Of a stretch of 64,000 bases of DNA, positions 43,879 to 53,791 are shown piece by piece. Source of the stretch: Verrucomicrobiota bacterium (lineage in GTDB: Bacteria; Verrucomicrobiota; Verrucomicrobiia; Chthoniobacterales; UBA10450); assembly GCA_003218375.1 (NCBI GenBank), contig QHNH01000022.1, forward strand, positions 62,001 through 126,000, written 5' to 3'. The position numbers were made by a program, and so were the translations under genes. The notes under the pieces are model-generated. The model worked only from the letters and a program-made list of their open reading frames with translations, had not been told where the DNA came from and did no database searches. Every line of letters begins with the position of its first letter. Position 1 is the stretch's first letter.

Positions 43879-44244
43879 CTACTTCGGCGAGCGGGAATTG
43901 GCGTGGGTTTTTACTTCGTGGCGCTGTTTCTCCACGACCCGGCGCAGCTCGCGCTCCATGGTCTTGAAAGCGTCGTGGATCACTTTGGTGAGCGGGGCGT
44001 AGGAGCCGTTGTCCATGCCTTTTTCGTCGGCGACCAACTCGTGGCCGGGCGGGACGGTGACATCGATCCGGACCCGGTAGGGGTTTCCCTTTTGATGGGC
44101 GCGGTTCGGCTGCTCGATGGCGACGTCGCAACGGTTGATGTGGTCGCAGAATTTTTCCAGGCGCGCCGCTTTCTCGAGCACGACCTGGTCGATGGCATCG
44201 GATTTGTCGACGCCGCGGTAGGTGATGTTGACTGGTAGTTGCAT
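43879..44244 (-). CDS. Ribosome hibernation/stress factor of the HPF/RaiA family
   Basis: 121 residues from the ATG at 44244 (MQLPVNITYRGVDKSDAIDQ); an upstream start adds a basic leader that the family lacks. It has the beta-alpha-beta-beta-beta-alpha pattern with the LEKFCDHINRCDVAIEQP and IDVTVPPGHELVADEKG strands and an ending helix HDAFKTMERELRRVVEKQRH. It is a short HPF without the C-terminal dimerisation domain. Such proteins bind 16S rRNA in the 30S subunit on entry into stationary phase. Confidence 0.82.
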   Translation of the reverse strand: MQLPVNITYRGVDKSDAIDQVVLEKAARLEKFCDHINRCDVAIEQPNRAHQKGNPYRVRIDVTVPPGHELVADEKGMDNGSYAPLTKVIHDAFKTMERELRRVVEKQRHEVKTHANSRSPK

Positions 44245-44301
44245 AAATTTGCGGCGCGCTTTGGCCGAGCGCATCGGCGACAAGCGCCAGCGTGGATGAA
44301 A

Positions 44302-44760
44302 TTATATCGGTTGTAACGACCGAAAATGTCCGGGTAATTTCGCGGGCTCGATCTTGACCAGGTCCGACTTCACGTGCTCGACGATCCGGTCGCGAATCTC
44401 GGGCGGTAATTGATCGACAACCGCGGAATGAATCGACGCGGGCGCGGCAAACGACCAGCCGTCTTTGCCTTCCCGTTGCACGACCTCGACGATGCTGTCG
44501 GCCAATTGCTTCACGATCCGCCGGTCGTTTTCGTTTTCGATGCCAGTGCGCTCCGCGATGGAATTCATCTGCCCGGGCGCCGCGCCACTGGGAAAGGCGC
44601 CGGCCTGGTCGGTGAATTTGTCCTGGTAATGGCCGTGCGCGTCGGTGGTATCGAAGGCCTGGACTAACTGGAGGCTGGGGCCGCGGGTAGGGGTGTCGTT
44701 AACTTTGTAGGCTTTGAGGGTGCCGCGATCGGTCACGATGATGAGAGATGTCGGTGTCAT
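44302..44760 (-). CDS. Host attachment protein-like (BAERF family)
   Basis: 152 residues from the ATG at 44760. SLIIVTDRGTLKAYKV at the N-terminus and the C-terminal APASIHSAVVDQLPPEIRDRIVEHVKSDLVKIEP match the small 'host attachment' proteins of the bacterial archaeo-eukaryotic release factor (BAERF) group. Their function in free-living bacteria is unclear; a translation-linked role has been proposed. Confidence 0.68.
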   Translation of the reverse strand: MTPTSLIIVTDRGTLKAYKVNDTPTRGPSLQLVQAFDTTDAHGHYQDKFTDQAGAFPSGAAPGQMNSIAERTGIENENDRRIVKQLADSIVEVVQREGKDGWSFAAPASIHSAVVDQLPPEIRDRIVEHVKSDLVKIEPAKLPGHFRSLQPI

Positions 44761-44862
44761 GTTGCTAAGAGTTGTTCGCAGGAGGGAGCGCTTTTGGTTC
44801 GCTCTAACGATCCGCCCATTGGCCAGGATGACAAGCGGCGAGTTCGCGCGTAGGAATGGGAA

Positions 44863-46005
44863 ATGAGGACGCGCAAGAAAGCAAAAGATCCTACCCGGTT
44901 GATCGTGGCGGCGAGCGAACACGATCCCGACATGCTGTATGCGACGCGGTTCTTCGCGCCGGACGCGTTCATTTTTCTCGAGGAACGCGGGAAGCGGACG
45001 CTGGTGCTGAGCGATCTCGAGATCGATCGGGCGCGCAAACAGGCGGAGGCGGACGAGTTCGTTTCCTACAGCGCGCTCGAACGCGAGGTGCAAGGGAAAC
45101 GGAAGAAAGCGCCGGCTTACGAAAAAGTGTTGTCGCACTTTTTGCGGAAACGCGGGGTGCGCTCGGCGCTGGTGCCGGCGAGTTTCCCGCTCGGATTTGC
45201 GCAGGAACTGGCGGCATCGAAAATCCGGCTGCGAGCGACGAACGGACTTTTCTGGCCGGAGCGTGAGGCGAAGTCGGAGGATGAATTGAAACTGATGCGC
45301 CGGGCGTTGCAGATCACGGAAACAGGAATGGCGCGGGGGATCGACGTGTTGTCGGCATCGAAACCGGGCCCAGGAAAAAAAAAGCTATCGTGGTCGGGCA
45401 AAACGCTGACTTCGGAAATCCTGCGGGCGGAGATCGATTCGGCGATTTTGCGCGCGGGCGGACTGCCGGCGAACACGATCGTGGCGGGCGGCGATCAGGC
45501 GTGCGACCCGCATGAGCGTGGCTTCGGACCGCTGAAAGCGGATTCGCTCATTATTCTCGATATCTTTCCGCGCGACGCGAAGAGCGGTTACTTCGGCGAC
45601 ATGACCCGGACGGTGGTGCGCGGCCGGGCGAGTGAAGCGCAGCGCCGGCTTTGGGAAGCGGTGCTCGCCGGGCAGGCACTGGCGTTAAAGAAAATGAAAC
45701 CGGGCGTGGACGGACTGAAGTTGCACAACGAGGTGAAGCAGTTTTTCACAGATCGCGGATTCGCGACAGGAGTGCGCCAGGGGCGGCAGGTCGGGTTTTT
45801 CCACGGGACGGGGCATGGGCTGGGTTTGGAGATTCACGAGTTTCCGCGGTTCCAGAAAACGGTGTTCAAGCCGGGGCAGGTGCTGACGGTGGAGCCGGGC
45901 CTGTATTATCCGGGCTTGGGCGGGGCGCGGATCGAAGACGTGGTCGTGGTAACGAAGTCCGGGACGCGAATGCTTTCGCGGTTCGAAAAGCGACTGGAGA
46001 TTTAA
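44863..46005 (+). CDS. Xaa-Pro aminopeptidase, M24 family
   Basis: 380 residues. The C-terminal pita-bread domain has metal ligands in order: DIFPRDAKSGYFGDMTRTVV (two Asp), GFFHGTGHGLGLEIHE (His) and LTVEPGLYY (Glu), with the last Glu near IEDVVVVT. The N-terminal creatinase-like domain is shorter than in PepP of E. coli. It removes N-terminal residues before proline. It lies divergent from the host-attachment gene with a 102-bp gap. Confidence 0.9.
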   Translation: MRTRKKAKDPTRLIVAASEHDPDMLYATRFFAPDAFIFLEERGKRTLVLSDLEIDRARKQAEADEFVSYSALEREVQGKRKKAPAYEKVLSHFLRKRGVRSALVPASFPLGFAQELAASKIRLRATNGLFWPEREAKSEDELKLMRRALQITETGMARGIDVLSASKPGPGKKKLSWSGKTLTSEILRAEIDSAILRAGGLPANTIVAGGDQACDPHERGFGPLKADSLIILDIFPRDAKSGYFGDMTRTVVRGRASEAQRRLWEAVLAGQALALKKMKPGVDGLKLHNEVKQFFTDRGFATGVRQGRQVGFFHGTGHGLGLEIHEFPRFQKTVFKPGQVLTVEPGLYYPGLGGARIEDVVVVTKSGTRMLSRFEKRLEI

Positions 46006-46061
46006 CGCCGTCGGCGAATGAACGAATGGAGCTCGTCGGCGTCTAATCTTACAACGTTGTC

Positions 46062-46116
46062 AGGTTGAGCGAAGTCGAGGCACCTCTCGAAAGGGTGGAG
46101 GTTCTTCGACTTCGTT
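46062..46116. repeat. Inverted repeat, family F
   Basis: GTTGAGCGAAGTCGAGGCACC faces GGTGGAGGTTCTTCGACTTCG, giving an imperfect long hairpin around a short loop. This TGAGCGAAGTCGA type is widespread in bacterial intergenic regions. Only one copy in this window is clear. Confidence 0.7.
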
Positions 46117-46135
46117 TCATATTAAGAACAACATC

Positions 46136-46837
46136 ATGCTTGCTTACATTTACGGATACGGATTCGGATCGAACTGGCTGCTGCTGGTGGGCATTCCGCT
46201 CATCGTCGGGCTCATCGCGCAGTTCCGGGTGAGCAGCGCCTTCAAGAAATGGGGCGCGGTGCGCGCCAGCTCGAACATCACCGGCGCGGAAGCCGCCCGG
46301 GAAATTTTGGCGGCGGCGCGGATCACCGACGTCCAGGTTGTGCAAACGAACGATTTCCTGGGCGACCATTACGATCCCAGCAGCAAACGCCTCTGTCTTT
46401 CGGACAACGTGTTCAACACCCCGTCCGTCGCCGCGCTCGGCATCGCCGCGCACGAGACCGGCCACGCCATCCAGCATGCGGCCGCCTACGCTCCGCTCAA
46501 GATGCGAATGGCGATCGTGCCCGCCACGATGATCGTTTCGCAGATGTTGCCGTTTGTTATTATCGGCGGGCTTTTTTTCCGCATCACCGGTCTGATCACG
46601 CTCGGCATTTATTGTTACCTGATCCTGCTCGCCTTTCAGTTGATCACGCTACCAGTCGAGTTCGATGCGTCGCGAAGGGCCAAAATTATTTTGCAACAGA
46701 TGGGCATCGTGCAGCCAGGGAATGAAGTCGTCGGGGTAAACAAAGTCCTGAACGCCGCCGCGCTGACCTACGTGGCCGCGTTTATCGCCACCCTGGGAAA
46801 TCTGCTCTACCTCCTCACGGTCCGCGATCGCCGCTAA
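46136..46837 (+). CDS. YugP-type membrane zinc metallopeptidase
   Basis: 233 residues. One N-terminal and two or three later membrane segments. The zinc site HETGH (in ALGIAAHETGHAIQHA) and the Asn-rich preceding strand CLSDNVFNTPSVA match the neutral zinc metallopeptidase/YugP family, related to HtpX. A role in membrane-protein quality control is inferred. Next to it, downstream, is a sigma / candidate anti-sigma / HtrA-like set. Confidence 0.88.
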   Translation: MLAYIYGYGFGSNWLLLVGIPLIVGLIAQFRVSSAFKKWGAVRASSNITGAEAAREILAAARITDVQVVQTNDFLGDHYDPSSKRLCLSDNVFNTPSVAALGIAAHETGHAIQHAAAYAPLKMRMAIVPATMIVSQMLPFVIIGGLFFRITGLITLGIYCYLILLAFQLITLPVEFDASRRAKIILQQMGIVQPGNEVVGVNKVLNAAALTYVAAFIATLGNLLYLLTVRDRR

Positions 46838-46957
46838 CCTCGCGTGGCGCCTCCGAAAAAGATGAATCCAACCATCGCTCTGCCGTCGCCGCGTAATCGC
46901 TTCGCCGATTTTCTGTCGTCGGCTACCAGGCGGCGTGTTAAGGCTAAGCGGGACGCG

Positions 46958-47554
46958 ATGGAACAGCCGAGATCGGACGAAGACCAGCAACTGGTCGCGC
47001 GCACCCAGGCCGGAGAGGCGGCGGCGTTCGATCAGCTCGTGGTCAAATACACACCCCGGCTTTACGGGCTGGTCTACAACATGACCTCGAACCACGAGGA
47101 CACGAACGACCTGCTTCAGGACGTTTTTTCAAAGGCCTACAAATCGATCGGCGGATTCCGCGGCAAATCGTCGTTTTACACCTGGATCCACTCGATCGCG
47201 GTGAACATGACCCTGAATTTCCTCAAGAAGCGCAGTCGCCGGTTTCACCTGAGCCTCGACGACATGGACGCGAGCGTGCAGAACGACAAGGAATTCCTCG
47301 AGCTCACGGCCACGAGCAGCCCGGTGCGCGAAGCAGACTTGTCCGAACTCCAGCGAAGATTGAACACCGCCATGATGAAATTGTCTGATGAACACAGAGC
47401 CGTGGTCACCATGTTTCACATCCAGGGGATGCCCCATGCCGAGATCAGTAAAATCTTGAAAGTCTCCGAAGGCACGGTAAGGTCGCGGCTCTTTTACGCG
47501 AACCGGCAATTGCAGAATTATCTGGACGAATTTCGGAAGAATCCTGTTTCCTAG
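46958..47554 (+). CDS. RpoE-type ECF sigma factor
   Basis: 198 residues from the ATG at 46958; earlier in-frame starts at 46844 and 46862 add a basic, non-conserved leader. Region 2 is AAAFDQLVVKYTPRLYGLVY with DLLQDVFSKAYKSIGGF, and region 4 is the helix-turn-helix MPHAEISKILKVSEGTVRSRLF. It groups by layout with RpoE/AlgU factors. The following gene has one membrane segment and looks like an anti-sigma partner, and then an HtrA-like protein, resembling the algU-mucA-mucD order. Confidence 0.88.
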   Translation: MEQPRSDEDQQLVARTQAGEAAAFDQLVVKYTPRLYGLVYNMTSNHEDTNDLLQDVFSKAYKSIGGFRGKSSFYTWIHSIAVNMTLNFLKKRSRRFHLSLDDMDASVQNDKEFLELTATSSPVREADLSELQRRLNTAMMKLSDEHRAVVTMFHIQGMPHAEISKILKVSEGTVRSRLFYANRQLQNYLDEFRKNPVS

Positions 47555-47587
47555 ACACCCTCGAAAGACTCTCAAAGACCCCGCGGC

Positions 47588-48085
47588 ATGGACCCATTGA
47601 ACGAAGAACAAATCGGCAAGCTTTTGCGGCTCAAGAAATATGAGCAGCCGCCGCCGGGTTACTTCGATAATTTCCTGCATGAATTCCATCGCCGGCAGCG
47701 GGACGAGCTCTTGAAGGAACCGATCTGGCGCATCGCGCTCCAGCGCGTGCAGGATTTTCTGTTCCGGCTCAATATTCCCGGCCTGGCTTCCTACCCGGCC
47801 GCGGTCACGGCGTTGCTCATCTGCGCCGCGGTGATTTCCCTGAAGGTTTACCAGACCCCCGAGACCGTGAAGGTCGCGGCTCAGAATAGCGTCCCTGTGG
47901 TCGCGACGACGACTTCCTTGCCGGCTGCGCAATGGAGTCTTTCCAATCCGGTCACGACCCGCGATCTGGGCCCGTCGCTCGTTCGCACTGTCAAAGACAG
48001 TTCCAAAACTCACCGGGTCGCGGCGCCCCCGCGTTACGTGCTTGATAGTACGCCAGTGAGTTATGAGCCGGCTTTCAGGTTCTAG
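47588..48085 (+). CDS. Candidate anti-sigma factor (single-membrane-span protein)
   Basis: 165 residues. The cytoplasmic N-terminal part (LLRLKKYEQPPPGYFDNFLH, then EFHRRQRDELL) is followed by one membrane segment (YPAAVTALLICAAVISLKV) and a Ser/Thr/Val-rich periplasmic tail of about 80 residues. Location right after the sigma gene and this topology suggest an anti-sigma factor that holds the sigma at the membrane. No ZAS zinc motif (HxxxCxxC) is seen, so this is inference from context. Confidence 0.55.
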   Translation: MDPLNEEQIGKLLRLKKYEQPPPGYFDNFLHEFHRRQRDELLKEPIWRIALQRVQDFLFRLNIPGLASYPAAVTALLICAAVISLKVYQTPETVKVAAQNSVPVVATTTSLPAAQWSLSNPVTTRDLGPSLVRTVKDSSKTHRVAAPPRYVLDSTPVSYEPAFRF

Positions 48086-48134
48086 TCTGCTCAAGGAGCG
48101 ACGGTTTCCAAACCGCCGAATTCTTTCTCCGGCA

Positions 48135-49196
48135 ATGACGTTGCGTTTGGTTTTCGCCAGCTCGCTCGCTTTCGGCATCGCGTTCGTTCGCGCGCAGGAT
48201 GCACCTCCCGCGTCCGCTCCCGAGCAGCCGCGCCCGCAGGAGCCCTCGACCAGTTCCATCAGCCGCGAAGTTAAAGAGATCTACGAGAAGTCCGGCAAAG
48301 CGGTGGTGAAAATTCGCGGGACGGATGAGCACGGCGACCTTTCCGGCACCGGGTTCTTTATCGATCCGGCGGGCACGCTTTATACCGCGTTCTCAGTCGG
48401 TGGCGACACCGAGAACCTGACGGTCGAGTTCGACGGCAAAACTTATCCGGCGCGGGTGATGATGGCCGACCTGCGGAGCGGGATCGCGATCCTCAAGGCG
48501 GACATTGCCACGCCGGCGTTGCCGATCGGCAAATCGGAAACAATGGAAATGGCGACGCCGGTTATGACGATCGGTTATCCGCTCGATCTTCCTTCGACGC
48601 CGAGCTTCGGCATGGTTGCCGGATTCGACCGGAAATTTCTCGACCGTTATTTCTGCACCACTCACGTCCGCGTAAATCTTCCCACCCAGCGCGGTGAAGC
48701 CGGCGCGCCGCTCCTGAACTTTAAGGGCGAAGTCATCGGCATCCTCGTCGCCCAAATCGAAAATGGTTCCGCCTGTTACGCCTTGCCGATCGACGCCGCG
48801 GAAAAGATCCGGAACGATTTCATCCGCTTCGGGGAAGCGCGCCACGGTTGGATCGGCATCAACGTCGCGGCGGCGGATAAGCCGGTGGAAGGCTCGACGG
48901 CCCAGATGACCGAGATCATGAAAGACACGCCGGCCTTCGGTTCGGGCGTGCAATCGGGCGACATTTTGCTTCAGGTCGGCAAGACGAAGGTGCACCAGCC
49001 AGAGGATGTGATCGATGCATCGTTCTTCATCACCGCTGGCGATACCGTCCCGATCACGGTTATCCGCGGCACGGAAAAAAAGACATTCGAAGTCCAGGCC
49101 GATTTTCATCCACAGAGTCACCACGTTCCGCTCTTCGCATCTCCCGGACAAAACGGGCTGCCGCTGCAAATCGATTCCGCGCGGCGGACTCCGTAG
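48135..49196 (+). CDS. Inactive HtrA-like protein with PDZ domain (pseudoprotease)
   Basis: 353 residues from the ATG at 48135, which begins a signal peptide (LRLVFASSLAFGIAFVRAQ). The trypsin-like fold aligns well with HtrA, but all three catalytic residues are changed: His at YTNYHV is Ser87 in LYTAFSV, Asp at TDIAV is Gly116 in SGIAI, and Ser at GNSGGPL is Ala189 in GEAGAPL. A C-terminal PDZ domain is intact (about 240-330, GVQSGDILLQVGKTKVHQPE). It probably senses or binds unfolded proteins without cleaving them. It follows the sigma and candidate anti-sigma genes. The intact HtrA at 58693 has all three residues. Confidence 0.82.
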   Translation: MTLRLVFASSLAFGIAFVRAQDAPPASAPEQPRPQEPSTSSISREVKEIYEKSGKAVVKIRGTDEHGDLSGTGFFIDPAGTLYTAFSVGGDTENLTVEFDGKTYPARVMMADLRSGIAILKADIATPALPIGKSETMEMATPVMTIGYPLDLPSTPSFGMVAGFDRKFLDRYFCTTHVRVNLPTQRGEAGAPLLNFKGEVIGILVAQIENGSACYALPIDAAEKIRNDFIRFGEARHGWIGINVAAADKPVEGSTAQMTEIMKDTPAFGSGVQSGDILLQVGKTKVHQPEDVIDASFFITAGDTVPITVIRGTEKKTFEVQADFHPQSHHVPLFASPGQNGLPLQIDSARRTP

Positions 49197-49230
49197 TTGC
49201 CTTCGCTCGCCGCAGCGAGCGCCTCTGTCT

Positions 49231-50067
49231 TCAGTGAAGGTGCCGAGCCTTCTCGATCCACCACGGCAGCAAGGCCAGGGTCGTAGCGTCGAACACCCCG
49301 TGCGCGATGACCGCGGGCCAGATCGATCTATGCAGGATGATAATGAGGCCGAGCATCAGACCCAGGACTCCGGCGCCGATGGCCGCGAGCACGCCCATCC
49401 TCAGATGCATCGCACCAAATGCGACGGCGATCAGTGAGATGGCCAGGCATTGGCCCCACGTTGAACCGAAAGCCCGGGGCCAAAGCGCCCGCATCGCGGC
49501 GAGGGTCCCGGCGCGCCACATTTCTTCGCGGATTCCGGCCACGACGAAACTGACGAGCGTGATTGTCAGCCAGAAGTAGGCGGGATTGGTCCGCATCGCC
49601 GGGACGCTGACGAGTGCTTCGACATCTGGCCGGTTGGCGTTGACGTATTCCTGCACTTTCTCAGGCGTGACCGTTTGGGTCGCGGCCAGGACCGCCATGA
49701 CTGCAACCGCAATGACGATAAGGCCAATCCGAAGAGCGATGGAGTAGCCAATTCCCAGTGGCACCACCCACCACCGCGGCCGCCATCGCAACATGAGTTG
49801 TTCGCGCGAGGCGCGCGAAATCAGGCAGGCCGCCACGAAGAAAATCGAAAAGACAATCAGCTCGAGAGCGGAGACGAGCAGGAGTCCCCGGACATTGCCG
49901 GACAAGGCTGGCCCGGGCGGAACGCGACCGGTCGGGGCGCGAAAAAACAGACCGAGCGCTGGGTATGAGCCAATGACGAGAAAATGGATCAACCACCGCC
50001 AGCTCCTCTGGCGAACAATCGCTGTCGGGATCGGCGGCGGCTCGGAGCGCGGAACGGGTTCGGTCAC
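49231..50067 (-). CDS. CPBP-family intramembrane metalloprotease (Abi/CAAX-like)
   Basis: 278 residues from GTG, with about eight membrane segments. The motif EExxxR appears as REEMWRAGTLAAMRAL, followed by GAMHLRMG with the first His and a late VIAHGVFDATT with the second. These residues form the membrane-embedded metal site of CPBP (CAAX protease and bacteriocin-processing) enzymes. The substrate is unknown. Confidence 0.85.
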   Translation of the reverse strand: MTEPVPRSEPPPIPTAIVRQRSWRWLIHFLVIGSYPALGLFFRAPTGRVPPGPALSGNVRGLLLVSALELIVFSIFFVAACLISRASREQLMLRWRPRWWVVPLGIGYSIALRIGLIVIAVAVMAVLAATQTVTPEKVQEYVNANRPDVEALVSVPAMRTNPAYFWLTITLVSFVVAGIREEMWRAGTLAAMRALWPRAFGSTWGQCLAISLIAVAFGAMHLRMGVLAAIGAGVLGLMLGLIIILHRSIWPAVIAHGVFDATTLALLPWWIEKARHLH

Positions 50068-50079
50068 GCCTCCAGCTCG

Positions 50080-51657
50080 TTACTTCCGATAGGTGCGAAC
50101 TTCCTTGCTGTCTTTCGCGTAGGTTTCCGTTTTCTCCCGCGGCCCGCCCCACTTGATGGTGACTGATGCGCTGACGATATTGACATGCGCGTCGTAAGTC
50201 CCGATGAGCTGGTGCCCTTGGCTGTCGGTGAAGTTCGAGAACGGCTCGTCGACAAACAGATGGGCGTAGCCGACGTCGAGGTCGAGCCAGTCACGCGGCG
50301 AGTACTTCGCGCCGAAGGAGAGCCAGTAACGGTTGTTATCCGGAATGCGGGGCGTGCGAAATTCCGGGCTCTGGATCGGCGTCTCATCGTAAGCGAAGCC
50401 AGTGCGCAAGGTCAGCTTCTTGCAGGCGTACCATTCAAACCCAATGGCGTACCGTTTCGAGTCGTCGTAATTGATGTTAAGGACGTTTGGGGGCGTGCCG
50501 GGATTGTCGAAAACAATCGGGACTTGCTGAAGCCGACTCCAATGTGTCCAAGTCACATCTCCCATGACGGCGAACTTGTGCGCGAATCGCTGGTAAATGC
50601 TGAAATGGAGAATGTCCGGCAGATTCAGGTTCGCGCTCACGCCCTGATCGAAGAAGACGGCTTGGAATGCGCCCGGCTGTGGAAAGGCGGGCAAGGGCGG
50701 TGCGCCGGCCGCGGCAATCAACGGCACACGGCGGAATGCCGCATCGCCTTCGAGGGTATGATCGATCTTGGAGCGATAGCTGATACCGATGCGGCCATCT
50801 TGAAGGCACCCGTCTTCTCCTTCACCCATCTTCCGATATTCGAAAAGTCCGCCTACGGTGAAACCGAGCGCCCAATCGTCGCCGGTAATTTCCGTCACGC
50901 CGTCGCGGCCCCCGGGGACGAATCCGGCGTTGGTGTAGGCGGCGCGCGTCGACGCGATGATCCCGGGAATAGCCGCCGGTGGGACGCCTTGCGCAGCGAG
51001 AACTGCGGGTAACGCGGCGAAGAACTGTCCGAGCGGCGCTTGCGCGGCGAGACCGAAGTCGATCGCCTGCGTCAAACGCGCGGAGGCGTATTGGATGTCG
51101 AGGCCGGCGCCGAGAGAGAAGCGATCATAGCGCCACGCGATGGTCGGCTGGATATCGATCGTGGTGAGCTTGGTGCGGAGCGCGGCATAACGCCCCACCC
51201 AGTCTGGCTGATAATCCGTTTCCAATCCAAAGGGCGTGAAGACCCCGACGCCCACCGTAACGTCGCCGTAACTGCTATTCCGGACGAGCGGTTGCGATGC
51301 ATACAAATTCCCGACGATGTGATTAATGCCGGCGTTGCCGCCATTGCCGCCGAGAACCGGCAGACCATTGAATGGTGTGCCCGGCAGGTTGTAGCGCGTG
51401 CCCTGGTTGTGGAATTCGTCCGACGGCATAATCGCGTGGAGTCCGAGTTGCAGCTCGCCCTTGTCCAGCAGAGTGAGGCCCGCCGGATTGAAGAAGAGCG
51501 TGGAAGCGTCTTCGGCGTTCGCGGCTCCGCCGGCAAAGGCGACCCCGAGACCGCTCACGCTCTGTTCGCTTAACTGGAAGCTGCCGGCTCGAGCGGCAAG
51601 CGGAAGGGTTGCGATGACAAGACAGGAAACGACGCGGAGGACGATGGATTGGCGCAC
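50080..51657 (-). CDS. Outer-membrane transport protein of the OmpP1/FadL/TodX family
   Basis: 525 residues from GTG. A signal peptide ends LAARA; the mature N-terminus GSFQLSEQSVSGLGVAFAGG followed by AEDASTLFFNPAGLT is the FadL signature, including the NPA turn. The rest is a 14-strand barrel pattern, ending WGGPREKTE with a Lys-rich tail. It moves hydrophobic compounds, such as fatty acids or aromatics, through the outer membrane. It starts with the 12-bp gap to the CPBP gene's N-terminus and may be co-transcribed with it. Confidence 0.9.
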   Translation of the reverse strand: MRQSIVLRVVSCLVIATLPLAARAGSFQLSEQSVSGLGVAFAGGAANAEDASTLFFNPAGLTLLDKGELQLGLHAIMPSDEFHNQGTRYNLPGTPFNGLPVLGGNGGNAGINHIVGNLYASQPLVRNSSYGDVTVGVGVFTPFGLETDYQPDWVGRYAALRTKLTTIDIQPTIAWRYDRFSLGAGLDIQYASARLTQAIDFGLAAQAPLGQFFAALPAVLAAQGVPPAAIPGIIASTRAAYTNAGFVPGGRDGVTEITGDDWALGFTVGGLFEYRKMGEGEDGCLQDGRIGISYRSKIDHTLEGDAAFRRVPLIAAAGAPPLPAFPQPGAFQAVFFDQGVSANLNLPDILHFSIYQRFAHKFAVMGDVTWTHWSRLQQVPIVFDNPGTPPNVLNINYDDSKRYAIGFEWYACKKLTLRTGFAYDETPIQSPEFRTPRIPDNNRYWLSFGAKYSPRDWLDLDVGYAHLFVDEPFSNFTDSQGHQLIGTYDAHVNIVSASVTIKWGGPREKTETYAKDSKEVRTYRK

Positions 51658-51718
51658 GAAGGATGTGGCTATCCGTCCCGCTGGCCAAAGACAATCCTAA
51701 ATTGCAAAAAAATGCGGC

Positions 51719-53782
<2,064 letters not shown>

Positions 53783-53791
53783 TTACCACCT

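Noticed and set aside
46062-46116. Family F inverted repeat as a regulatory site of the YugP gene
   Set aside because: The TGAGCGAAGTCGA type occurs widely as a dispersed repeat, so gene-specific regulation is not supported.
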